A stretch of 6,440 bases of DNA from Paracoccaceae bacterium (GTDB lineage Bacteria; Pseudomonadota; Alphaproteobacteria; Rhodobacterales; Rhodobacteraceae), in the NCBI GenBank assembly GCA_024304875.1, contig JAMWZF010000180.1, positions 1-6,440 on the forward strand. The letters are read 5' to 3'. The notes below the pieces were generated by a model, which searched no databases, had not been told where the DNA came from, and saw only the letters and a list, made by a program, of their open reading frames with translations. Shown piece by piece: positions 1-5,421 of this stretch. Made by a program: the position numbers and the translations under genes. Position 1 is the first letter of the stretch, and each line of letters begins with the position of its first letter.

Positions 1-938
1 GCATCCCGCCCCGCCGATTTCAGCCGCGCCAGCACGATGGGCGTCGGAACCAGCTTGGTCGCGACGCTGAGCTCGTTCATCAGCCCGTCGTCGGCGATCA
101 TGTGGACCAGCACCCTTTTCATCTGCCCCTCGGCCACCGTGCCCTCGGCGATCAGCCGCTGGACGAAGGCGATGGCGCGCATCTCGCGCAGAAGCGACGA
201 GTTGAAGCTGATCTCGTTGATCCGGTTCTGGATCTTCTGCGGATCGGTCGGCAGTTCGGTCCGCTCGATGGGGTTGATGTTCACCACCACGATGTCGTCC
301 GGCAGATCCCGGGCAAAAAGCGGAAAGAGCGCCGGGTTGCCGGTATATCCGCCGTCCCAGTAGGCCTCCCCGTCGATCTCGACCGCCTGGAACAGCGTCG
401 GCAGACAGGCCGAGGCCAGGATCGCCTCGGGGCCGATCTCCTCGCCCGTGAAGACCTTGATCTTACCGGTCCGCACGTTGGTCGCGCAGATATGCAGGCG
501 CGGGCCGTGGCTGTCGCAGACCGCGTCGTATTCGAACTCGCGCACGATGCTCTCCAGCGGGTTCCGGATCAGCGGGCCATAGATGTAGGGCGACATCATC
601 CGCGAGGTCGCGTCGAGCGCCGTGAAGGCCGGCGAGTATTCGATCGCCTTGGCGAGGAAGGGGGTCGCACCGGCGAAGGCGTCGATCCAGCGGGCCATGC
701 GGTTGTCGGTGATGGCGCCCACCCGGCTCCACAGCCGGTCGAGGTGGGCGCGCGCGCCGTCCCGCCCGTCATGGATGTATCCCGCCTTCAGCGCCGCGGC
801 GTTGAGCGCCCCGGCGGAAGTGCCCGAGATCGCGGCGATCTCGATGTCTTCCTCCTCGAGAAGGCGGTCCAGCGCCCCCCAGGTGAAGGCGCCATGCGCC
901 CCGCCGCCCTGGAGGGCCAGATTGATGCGTCTCGCCAT
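1..938 (-). CDS. Patatin-like phospholipase family protein, C-terminally cut by window edge
   Basis: Predicted serine lipid acyl hydrolase of the patatin family, probably cytoplasmic or membrane-peripheral. I translated the reverse strand from the ATG at 938-936; the frame stays open for 312 codons to the left edge. Visible features are the oxyanion-hole motif GGGAHG (residues 11-16), the nucleophile elbow G-T-S-A-G with Ser41, and the dyad partner Asp195 in W-D-G-G. All catalytic elements of a Ser-Asp patatin are present. There is no signal peptide. The part after about residue 205 resembles the C-terminal extension (DUF3734-like) found in bacterial patatins of about 340-350 aa, so only a few dozen residues are probably missing. 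An AGGA sits just before the ATG. It lies on the same strand as bdhA, but 349 bases away with an opposing gene between. Family is confident; the substrate is unknown, with phospholipid or polyester/acyl ester release both possible. Confidence 0.9.
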   Translation of the reverse strand, partial: MARRINLALQGGGAHGAFTWGALDRLLEEEDIEIAAISGTSAGALNAAALKAGYIHDGRDGARAHLDRLWSRVGAITDNRMARWIDAFAGATPFLAKAIEYSPAFTALDATSRMMSPYIYGPLIRNPLESIVREFEYDAVCDSHGPRLHICATNVRTGKIKVFTGEEIGPEAILASACLPTLFQAVEIDGEAYWDGGYTGNPALFPLFARDLPDDIVVVNINPIERTELPTDPQKIQNRINEISFNSSLLREMRAIAFVQRLIAEGTVAEGQMKRVLVHMIADDGLMNELSVATKLVPTPIVLARLKSAGRD

Positions 939-966
939 CGTCCTAGCCTGTCCTCTTCTTCCCCGA

Positions 967-998
967 TTGACCTCGGGTCACGGCCGTGTGAGCATATA
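967..998 (+). promoter_or_regulatory. Weak candidate promoter for the small secreted protein gene
   Basis: TTGACC (967-972) could be a -35 box and CATATA (993-998) a -10 box, but the 20-base spacer is longer than the usual 16-18. The A/T-rich patch stands out in otherwise GC-rich DNA and lies 29 bases before the GTG start. The gene needs its own promoter because both neighbours run the other way. This is pattern matching only. Confidence 0.3.
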
Positions 999-1026
999 GG
1001 TTCAGAACTCTCAAAGAGGGACTCAA

Positions 1027-1272
1027 GTGTCTATGAACAAACTTATTTCCACCACAGCCTGCATCCTCGCCCTGACCGCCGGCGCCGCCTTCGCCGGCGG
1101 CATGGCCGAACCGATCGAGATGGCCCCCGTCGAGATCATCGAGGATACCGGCAATGCTTCGTCCAGCGCCGGCCTGATCATCCCGCTGATCCTGATCGCC
1201 CTGATCGCCGCGGCGATGCAGAGCAGCGGCGGCGATGGTGGCGAGGCCGCCGAAGCCGTGATCGACATGTAA
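1027..1272 (+). CDS. Small exported protein with C-terminal hydrophobic segment, unknown function
   Basis: An 81-codon gene. The sequence AAAGAGGG (1013-1020) is a good ribosome binding site. Its 6-base spacing favours the GTG at 1027, while the in-frame ATG at 1033 would be 12 bases away and gives 79 aa; either start leaves the signal peptide intact. Residues 4-23 form a typical signal peptide (K5, hydrophobic core, A-F-A before a predicted cut after residue 23). The predicted mature part has an acidic, Pro-rich stretch (about residues 26-41), an Asn/Ser linker (43-47), a 16-residue hydrophobic stretch (about 49-64, with one Pro) and a Gly/Asp/Glu tail. It may be a small inner-membrane or cell-envelope protein. 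From memory, similar small proteins with a signal peptide, Ser-rich linker and PL-x-L-ALIAAA segment recur in Rhodobacteraceae, usually as hypotheticals. I cannot assign a function. It converges on bdhA and is divergent from the patatin gene. Confidence 0.8.
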   Translation: MSMNKLISTTACILALTAGAAFAGGMAEPIEMAPVEIIEDTGNASSSAGLIIPLILIALIAAAMQSSGGDGGEAAEAVIDM

Positions 1273-1275
1273 ACC

Positions 1276-1288
1276 GGTCCACCGGACC
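1276..1288. terminator. Short hairpin between convergent gene ends, possible weak bidirectional terminator
   Basis: GGTCC (1276-1280) and GGACC (1284-1288) pair across a three-base loop, just after the small gene's TAA (1270-1272) and touching the bdhA stop codon (1288-1290). There is no T-tract on either strand, so it is at best a weak or Rho-assisted stop. Position between two convergent genes is the main argument. Confidence 0.25.
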
Positions 1289-2061
1289 TAAAGCGCCGTC
1301 CAGCCGCCGTCCACGCTGATCGTCGTGCCGGTGATCTGGGCGGCGGCGTCCGACGCCAGGAAGACCGCCGTGCCGCCGATCTGCTCGGTGGTGGCGAACT
1401 CCTTTGACGGCTGGCGGGTCAGCATCACCTCCTTGATCGCGGTCTCGCGGTCCATTCCGTATTTCTTCATCGTGTCCGGGATCTGTGCCTCGACCAGCGG
1501 GGTGAGCACGTAACCCGGGCAGATCGCGTTCGCGGTGATCGGCTCTTCCGCCGTCTCGAGCGCCGTCACCTTGGTCAGCCCGACGATGCCGTGCTTGGCG
1601 GCGACATAGGCGCTCTTGAAGGGCGAGGCGGTGAGGCCGTGGGCGCTGGCGATGTTGATCACCCGGCCCCAGCCGGCGGCGCGCATCATCGGCAGGGCCA
1701 CGGCGGTGGTGTGAAAGGCGGAAGACATATTGATCGCGATGATCGCGTCCCATTTTTCGGCCGGGAACTCGTCGATCCCCGCGACATGCTGGATGCCCGC
1801 GTTGTTCACCAGGATGTCGCAGGCCCCCGCCTGCTCCACGAGGGCGCGGCACTCCGCGCCTTTCGACATGTCGGCCTTGATGTAGCGGGCCTTCGTGCCG
1901 GTCTCGGCCGCGATCTCCTCGGCCAGGGCATGGTCCTCGTCCCGGTCGGTGAAGGAATTCAGCACGACATCGGCGCCGGCGCGGGCCAGTTCCCAGGCGA
2001 CGCCCAGGCCGATGCCCGAATTCGATCCGGTGATGATGGCGGTTTTTCCTGACAGGGTCAT
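1288..2061 (-). CDS. bdhA: D-3-hydroxybutyrate dehydrogenase (SDR family)
   Basis: Cytoplasmic NAD-dependent short-chain dehydrogenase that interconverts D-3-hydroxybutyrate and acetoacetate, the step linking PHB/ketone-body breakdown to acetyl-CoA. It has 257 aa, a normal family length. The start is the ATG at 2061-2059, with GAGGAG five bases upstream (2067-2072); the longer frame to 2130 adds residues before the Rossmann strand that no SDR needs. Motifs: T-G-x3-G-I-G at 11-18, Asp64 in KADM, NNAG at 86-89, and catalytic tetrad Asn111, Ser139, Tyr152, Lys156. Gln91, His141, Lys149, Gln193 and Trp254 fall where, as I recall, the Pseudomonas fragi enzyme has its substrate-binding Gln94, His144, Lys152, Gln196 and Trp257, a constant offset of three. 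This supports hydroxybutyrate dehydrogenase over a generic SDR. The patatin gene further down the same strand could be functionally linked. Confidence 0.93.
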   Translation of the reverse strand: MTLSGKTAIITGSNSGIGLGVAWELARAGADVVLNSFTDRDEDHALAEEIAAETGTKARYIKADMSKGAECRALVEQAGACDILVNNAGIQHVAGIDEFPAEKWDAIIAINMSSAFHTTAVALPMMRAAGWGRVINIASAHGLTASPFKSAYVAAKHGIVGLTKVTALETAEEPITANAICPGYVLTPLVEAQIPDTMKKYGMDRETAIKEVMLTRQPSKEFATTEQIGGTAVFLASDAAAQITGTTISVDGGWTAL

Positions 2062-2095
2062 GGCGGCTCCTCGAAGGGACGGTTTCTGCGGCTGC

Positions 2096-2124
2096 AACAT
2101 AGGCCGGTTCGGGGGCGCGGGAAA
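2096..2124 (-). promoter_or_regulatory. Candidate bdhA promoter
   Basis: On the reverse strand, TTTCCC (2124-2119) and TATGTT (2101-2096) are separated by exactly 17 bases. The start site would fall near 2089, giving a leader of about 28 nt that contains the GAGGAG ribosome binding site. The -10 matches four of six consensus bases; the -35 is poor. Spacing and position are the main support. Confidence 0.35.
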
Positions 2125-2176
2125 CCGCAAGTCGCGGGCGGTGATTCTGCGTCGCCCGGGCGGCGTCCGGCGGCCT

Positions 2177-2195
2177 GCCGTCTTCGGACGACGGC
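2177..2195. other. GC-rich hairpin upstream of bdhA; remainder of 2125-2256 without a recognisable gene
   Basis: GCCGTC (2177-2182) and GACGGC (2190-2195) form a six-pair stem with a seven-base loop, within a very C/G-rich stretch that has several further short G/C inversions. It lacks a T-tract, and I see no reading frame with a ribosome binding site around it. It could be a regulator site upstream of bdhA or merely a consequence of base composition. Confidence 0.25.
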
Positions 2196-2256
2196 CGGGC
2201 GGCCGGCCCCCTCATGGCCCTGTGTCACCGGCCTGAAACCGACCGCGGCCCCAAAG

Positions 2257-2284
2257 AAAAAAACCCCGGCACGAGGCCGGGGTT
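2257..2284 (-). terminator. Strong Rho-independent terminator of the candidate sRNA
   Basis: On the reverse strand GCCGGGG plus flanking T/A pairs forms a nine-pair stem: + strand arms 2262-2270 and 2276-2284, loop ACGAG at 2271-2275. An uninterrupted run of seven T (2263-2257) follows, two of which lie in the stem, and then CTTT. The T-tract exists on the - strand only, so orientation is unambiguous. Confidence 0.85.
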
Positions 2285-2331
2285 AAGTTATTGAGGCAGG
2301 TTTCATACAGGCAAGAAACCTATCGAGCAGT
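2257..2331 (-). ncRNA. Candidate small RNA of about 75 nt, intergenic
   Basis: Predicted from sequence structure alone. A promoter (TTGGCC, 17 bases, TATAAG) places the transcription start near 2331. An intrinsic terminator ends the transcript at about 2257. Between them, AGGTTTC (2321-2315) and GAAACCT (2304-2298) form a seven-pair stem with a 10-nt loop, UUGCCUGUAU. An unpaired A/U- and C-rich linker (2297-2285) then leads to the terminator stem. UGCCU occurs in both the loop and the linker and could be the target-binding seed. No start codon with a ribosome binding site lies inside, so a protein product is unlikely. The terminator cannot serve any known gene: no - strand gene lies directly to its right, and the next gene there is on the + strand. 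I do not recognise the family; an orphan trans-acting sRNA is the simplest reading. A 5' leader element of an unseen transcript is the alternative. Confidence 0.7.
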
Positions 2332-2337
2332 GCCTTC

Positions 2338-2366
2338 CTTATAAGCACTCAATCGCCCGCGGCCAA
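2338..2366 (-). promoter_or_regulatory. Promoter of the candidate sRNA
   Basis: Reverse-strand TTGGCC (2366-2361) and TATAAG (2343-2338) are separated by 17 bases, a sigma-70-like arrangement with four of six matches in the -10 box and the TTG core in the -35 box. The expected start, an A at about 2331, is seven bases past the -10. The same region must also contain the + strand promoter of the solute-binding protein gene, for which I only see weak candidates such as TTGAAA at 2376. Confidence 0.55.
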
Positions 2367-2445
2367 GCTAAAAGTTTGAAAAGGCTTGGGGAGACCGATA
2401 CCGTCGTGGTCAACGATAACAGGGAGCAGAGGGATTGTACCCCAG

Positions 2446-4260
2446 ATGACACCAGAGTTTTTCCGCCGAGGCCTGCGCAGCGCAGCCGTCGCCATCGGCG
2501 TCCTCGCCGCCTCCGCCGCCGCCGCCGAGCCCTCGCATGGCATAGCTATGTATGGCGAGCCGGCCCTTCCACCCGATTTTGTGGCCCTGCCCTACGTGAA
2601 CCCCGAGGCCCCCACCGGCGGGCGCATCGTCGAGGCGAACGTCGGCAACTTCGACAGCCTCAATCCGTTCATCCGGCAGGGCAACGTGCCCTGGCAGATC
2701 CGCTTCCACGTCGGCGAGTCCCTCATGGGCCGCAGCCTGGACGAACCCTTCACCCTCTACGGCGTCCTCGCCGAATCGGTCGAGACCGGGCCGAACCGCG
2801 AATGGGTCGAATTCACCCTGCGCCCCGAGGCCGAGTTCTCGGACGGCTCGCCGGTCACGGTCGAGGACGTGATGTGGTCCTACGAGACGCTGGGGACGGA
2901 GGGCCATCCGCGCTACCTCGGCTTCTGGGAGGCGGTCGAGAGCATGGAGCAGACCGGCGAGCGCACGATCCGCTTCACCTTCAACCGCGACGACCGCGAG
3001 CTGGCCCTGCTGGCGGGCCTCCGCCCGATCCTCAAGAAGGCCCAGTTCGAGGGTGTCGAGTTCGGTGAATCCTCGGACATCGTCCCGATCTCCTCGGCGC
3101 CCTACGTCATCGCCGACTACGAGCTTGGCCGCTACGTCAGCCTGCAGCGCAACCCCGACTACTGGGGCAACGGCATCGTCCCCTTCCGCACCGGGACCTA
3201 CAACCTCGACGAATACCGGATCGAGTTCTTCGGTGACGAGACGGCCGCCTTCGAGGCCTTCAAGACCGGCACCGTGACCACCACGCGCGAGTTCAACGTC
3301 GCCCGGTGGGAGAGCCAGTACGACTTCCCCCGCGTCCAGAACGGCGAGGTCGAGAAGGCCGTCCTGCCCCACTTCCGCCCCTCGGGCATGACCGGCTTCG
3401 TGATGAACACCCGCACCGCCCCGTTCGACGACTGGCGCGTCCGGGACGCCATGCTGCACGTCTTCAACTTCGAGTTCATCAACGAGACGATGACCGGCTC
3501 GCAGCAGCCGCGGATCACCTCCTATTTCTCGAATTCGCCGCTGGCGATGACCGACGGGCCGGCGGAGGGCCGGGTGCTGGAGTTCCTGCAGGAGTACGAC
3601 GACCTGCCCGAAGGCGCCATCGAGGGCTACGCCCTGCCCGTCTCGGACGGCACCGAGCGCAACCGCGCCGGCATCGCCGCGGCGCTCGAGCAGTTCGAGG
3701 CCGCGGGCTGGACGGTGCAGGACGGGGTCCTGGCCAACGAGGCCGGCCAGCCCTTCGAGTTCGAGATCCTGCTCGAGACCGGCAGCTCCGAGAACACCTC
3801 GATCATCGACATGTACGTCGAGAGCCTCGCCCGCGTCGGCATCACCCCCACCGTCACCCAGGTGGACAGCGCCCAGTACAAGGAGAGGGTCGACGCCCTC
3901 GACTTCGACATGACCTACTACAGGGTCGGCCTGTCCCTCAGCCCCGGCAACGAGCAGTACCTCTACTTCGGCTCCGAGACCGCGGACCAGACCGGCAGCC
4001 GCAACCTGATGGGCGTGAAGTCCGAGGCGGTGGACGGGCTGATCGGCAAGCTGCTGACCTCCGAGAGCCAGGAGGACTTCCTCGCCGCCGCCCAGGGCCT
4101 CGACCGGGTGCTGACCGCGGGGCGCTACGTGGTGCCGATCTACCAGTGGAACATCAGCCGGCTGGCCTACAATTCCGAGCTGGCCTACCCCGAGGAGATG
4201 CCGATCTTCGGCGACTGGCCGGGCTGGCAGCCGGACGTCTGGTGGTCCGAGGCCGAGTAG
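2446..4260 (+). CDS. Periplasmic solute-binding protein, YejA-like family 5 (peptide/microcin C type)
   Basis: A 604-aa extracytoplasmic substrate-binding component of a peptide-class ABC importer. I chose the ATG at 2446: GAGGG (2429-2433) lies 12 bases before it, and translation then begins with a clean signal peptide (Arg7-Arg8, hydrophobic 12-24, A-A-A before a predicted cut after residue 27). A longer frame from a TTG at 2386 would spoil it. The mature N-terminus carries HGIAMYGEP (31-39), characteristic of the YejA branch as I recall it. Family 5 features follow: FDSLNPF (69-75), the F-S-D-G-x-P-V-T-x-E-D-V-x-W-S signature (131-145), RNPDYWG (235-241) and a Trp-rich C-terminus ending near DVWW. 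Likely ligands are oligopeptides or a peptide-like compound. No permease or ATPase gene follows; a terminator closes the unit at once, so the partner transporter is elsewhere or this is an orphan receptor. Confidence 0.9.
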   Translation: MTPEFFRRGLRSAAVAIGVLAASAAAAEPSHGIAMYGEPALPPDFVALPYVNPEAPTGGRIVEANVGNFDSLNPFIRQGNVPWQIRFHVGESLMGRSLDEPFTLYGVLAESVETGPNREWVEFTLRPEAEFSDGSPVTVEDVMWSYETLGTEGHPRYLGFWEAVESMEQTGERTIRFTFNRDDRELALLAGLRPILKKAQFEGVEFGESSDIVPISSAPYVIADYELGRYVSLQRNPDYWGNGIVPFRTGTYNLDEYRIEFFGDETAAFEAFKTGTVTTTREFNVARWESQYDFPRVQNGEVEKAVLPHFRPSGMTGFVMNTRTAPFDDWRVRDAMLHVFNFEFINETMTGSQQPRITSYFSNSPLAMTDGPAEGRVLEFLQEYDDLPEGAIEGYALPVSDGTERNRAGIAAALEQFEAAGWTVQDGVLANEAGQPFEFEILLETGSSENTSIIDMYVESLARVGITPTVTQVDSAQYKERVDALDFDMTYYRVGLSLSPGNEQYLYFGSETADQTGSRNLMGVKSEAVDGLIGKLLTSESQEDFLAAAQGLDRVLTAGRYVVPIYQWNISRLAYNSELAYPEEMPIFGDWPGWQPDVWWSEAE

Positions 4261-4285
4261 GCCAGGACCCGATGCGCGATCCCAG

Positions 4286-4317
4286 CGAGGCGGCCCACCG
4301 GCCGCCTCGTTCTTTTT
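4286..4317 (+). terminator. Strong Rho-independent terminator after the solute-binding protein gene
   Basis: CGAGGCGGCC (4286-4295) pairs perfectly over 10 bases with GGCCGCCTCG (4300-4309) around a CACC loop. TTCTTTTT (4310-4317) follows. It begins 25 bases after the stop codon, so transcription should not continue efficiently into the next gene. Confidence 0.92.
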
Positions 4318-4394
4318 CCGGGGGAGTTAATCAAGTCTTCAGAGGTTGCCGGCAGGCTGGGGGCGGTGGAGAGGACGCCAAGGAGGATCCGGCC

Positions 4395-4625
4395 ATGCCG
4401 AGGATCGCATTTCCCCAGGACTGGCCTGCCGTCGCGGACAGGCTCTGCCTCTGGTTCCCCCATTTCGACTCCGCGGCCCTGCGGCGGTTCCGCGGCGACC
4501 GGGCCAAGCTGGTGACCTACCTTGCCGAAAGTCACGACCTGACCGAGGCCGAGGCGGCCGAGCAGCTGGAGATGTGGTTCGAGACCGCTGGCCTTGCCGC
4601 CCGGCCGGGTGCGCGGGCGGCGTGA
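4395..4625 (+). CDS. Small CsbD/YjbJ-like protein, probable stress-associated, unknown role
   Basis: A 76-aa soluble protein without signal peptide or membrane segment. The start is secure: AGGAGG (4381-4386) stands eight bases before the ATG. The pattern of Trp10 in an N-terminal helix, Phe/Pro/Phe at 21-24, R-F-R-G-D-R-x-K-L at 31-39, a second helix, then L-T-E-x-E-A-x-x-Q-L-x-x-W (49-61) resembles CsbD-family proteins (roughly W-x-G-x-W, GxRxxLxGxxxxxYG, EEAExQxxxW), but the early Gly residues and the Y-G turn are altered (here His47-Asp48). CsbD proteins are stress-induced and abundant, with no agreed biochemical role. The gene stands alone: a strong terminator separates it from the upstream gene, so a promoter should lie in 4318-4380, where I see no convincing one. 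A different small helical DUF is possible. Confidence 0.75.
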   Translation: MPRIAFPQDWPAVADRLCLWFPHFDSAALRRFRGDRAKLVTYLAESHDLTEAEAAEQLEMWFETAGLAARPGARAA

Positions 4626-4628
4626 GGC

Positions 4629-4647
4629 GATTTTTCTGCGAAAAATC
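4629..4647. terminator. A/T-rich palindrome just after the CsbD-like gene
   Basis: GATTTTTC (4629-4636) and GAAAAATC (4640-4647) form a perfect eight-pair stem with a three-base TGC loop, starting three bases after the TGA. It is symmetrical, so it could act on both strands, but no T-tract follows the stem. Related GATTTTTC/GAAAAATC palindromes are, from memory, frequent behind genes in Rhodobacteraceae. It may be a transcript-end or stability element. Confidence 0.4.
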
Positions 4648-4693
4648 AGGAGGTGGCACTGTGGGGAGCGTGTCAGCCTTGTGAAACCGTCGA

Positions 4694-4750
4694 GGGGGGC
4701 GCCGCCCCCCGCCTTCGGCCCCCCCGAGGTATTTCGGGCGAAAAGAGGAA
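4694..4750. repeat. Probable dispersed intergenic repeat with nested G/C inversions
   Basis: GGGGGGC (4694-4700) pairs with GCCCCCC (4704-4710). A second small inversion, GCC-TTC-GGC (4711-4719), runs into seven C (4719-4725), which compete for the same G block. It is followed by GAGGTATTT (4726-4734) and a purine-rich AAAAGAGGAA (4741-4750). I recall G/C-block hairpins followed by a GGAGTATTT or GAGGTATTT box and a purine run as a common intergenic element at gene ends in Rhodobacteraceae. It lies between the convergent CsbD-like and XRE-cupin genes and may help terminate the latter, although a T-tract is absent. Confidence 0.5.
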
Positions 4751-4761
4751 CTGGGGCGGCC

Positions 4762-5388
4762 CTAGTCCGCCAGCGAGGTCACCCAGAGGATCGTCGCGTC
4801 CTCGGGCGAGACCGAGATCACGTTGTGGCCCATGGTGGCGTCGTAATAGGCGCTGTCGCCGCGGCGCATCTCGACCGGTTCGTAGAACTCCGAGTAGAGC
4901 CGGATGACTCCGGTCAGGACGTAGAGGAATTCCTCCCCGTCGTGGCGCACCCAGCCGTCGAATTCCTCGAAGCTGCGGGCGCGGATCCGGGCGCGGTAGG
5001 GCAGCATCCGCTTGCGCGACAGCCGTTCGGCCAGAAGCTCGTGCTCGTAGGTGGCCGTCGCATGGGCCACTCCGTCCTGCGCGCCGGTGATGACCATCCG
5101 CCCGGTGATCTGCCCCTCGGCCGGCGGCGTGAAGAGCTGCGGGATCGAGATGTCGAGGCCCGTCGCCAGCTTGCGCAGCGCGTCGTAGGTCGGCGACATC
5201 TGCCCGTTCTCGATCTTCGACAGGGTGGAGCGCGCCAGTCCCGCCTGCCGCGCCGCCTGCTCCAGCGTCCAGCCCCGGCCCTTGCGCAGGTCGCGCACCC
5301 GCGCGCCGAGGTCGAGCGGCGCGGCGGTGCCGGTCTCGCCGTTTTCCCGGGCGATGCGGATGAGGTGTCGGGGGTCGGTCTCGGCCAT
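4762..5388 (-). CDS. XRE-family transcriptional regulator with C-terminal cupin sensor domain
   Basis: A 208-aa DNA-binding regulator. After a flexible N-terminal tail, residues 28-82 form an XRE helix-turn-helix (L-E-Q-A-A at 42-46, recognition-helix region S-T-L-S-K-I-E-N-G at 54-62). A short linker leads to a cupin_2 domain (about 128-203). Cupin motif 1 keeps His149 and Glu153 before G160; motif 2 keeps G177 and His188 (D-A-T-M-G-H). A bound metal or small ligand is therefore plausible. This architecture typically gives one-component repressors or activators of nearby catabolic or transport genes. The start at 5388 is chosen because the HTH needs only a short tail and the longer antisense frame covers the ligase gene. 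There is no Shine-Dalgarno; see the promoter entry. It is divergent from the acyl-CoA ligase gene, the probable target. The effector is unknown. Confidence 0.92.
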   Translation of the reverse strand: MAETDPRHLIRIARENGETGTAAPLDLGARVRDLRKGRGWTLEQAARQAGLARSTLSKIENGQMSPTYDALRKLATGLDISIPQLFTPPAEGQITGRMVITGAQDGVAHATATYEHELLAERLSRKRMLPYRARIRARSFEEFDGWVRHDGEEFLYVLTGVIRLYSEFYEPVEMRRGDSAYYDATMGHNVISVSPEDATILWVTSLAD

Positions 5389-5393
5389 GGCGC

Positions 5394-5421
5394 TTAATAC
5401 CCCGGGCGCGGGCCCTTGCAA
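5394..5421 (-). promoter_or_regulatory. Promoter of the XRE-cupin gene, predicted to give a leaderless mRNA
   Basis: Reverse-strand TTGCAA (5421-5416) and TATTAA (5399-5394) are separated by 16 bases. Only five bases lie between the -10 box and the ATG at 5388-5386, so transcription should begin at or within a base or two of the start codon. The absence of any Shine-Dalgarno before the ATG agrees with this. Confidence 0.55.

Noticed and set aside
102..1319. 405-codon open frame on the + strand across the patatin gene and the small exported protein gene
   Set aside because: Arg/Gly/Pro/Asp-rich low-complexity translation typical of an antisense frame in GC-rich DNA; it conflicts with a patatin gene that has all its catalytic motifs.
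2262..2284. Reading the 2262-2284 hairpin as a + strand terminator for an upstream gene
   Set aside because: No T-tract follows it on the + strand and no + strand gene precedes it; the T-run is on the - strand.
2349..2543. 64-codon - strand frame overlapping the sRNA promoter and the start of the solute-binding protein gene
   Set aside because: No ribosome binding site, antisense to a clear signal-peptide coding region, and no recognisable domain; it would also leave the sRNA promoter inside its end.
2410..3459. 349-codon - strand frame opposite the solute-binding protein gene
   Set aside because: Antisense shadow with Gly/Val/Asp-biased composition; the + strand frame has a signal peptide and family signatures.
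4322..4346. GGAGT, 16 bases, GGTT before the CsbD-like gene, resembling an EcfG-type general-stress promoter
   Set aside because: Two mismatches to GGAAC/CGTT, and most Rhodobacterales are thought to lack the EcfG/PhyR system; chance resemblance is likely.
3306..4625. 439-codon + strand frame ending in the CsbD-like protein
   Set aside because: Its first 360 or so codons are an out-of-frame shadow of the solute-binding protein and cross a strong terminator; the AGGAGG before 4395 marks the real start.
4661..4684. Seven-codon frame with GTG start after AGGAGG (4648-4653)
   Set aside because: Too short, no regulatory codon run such as repeated amino acids, and no downstream gene on the same strand for a leader peptide to control.
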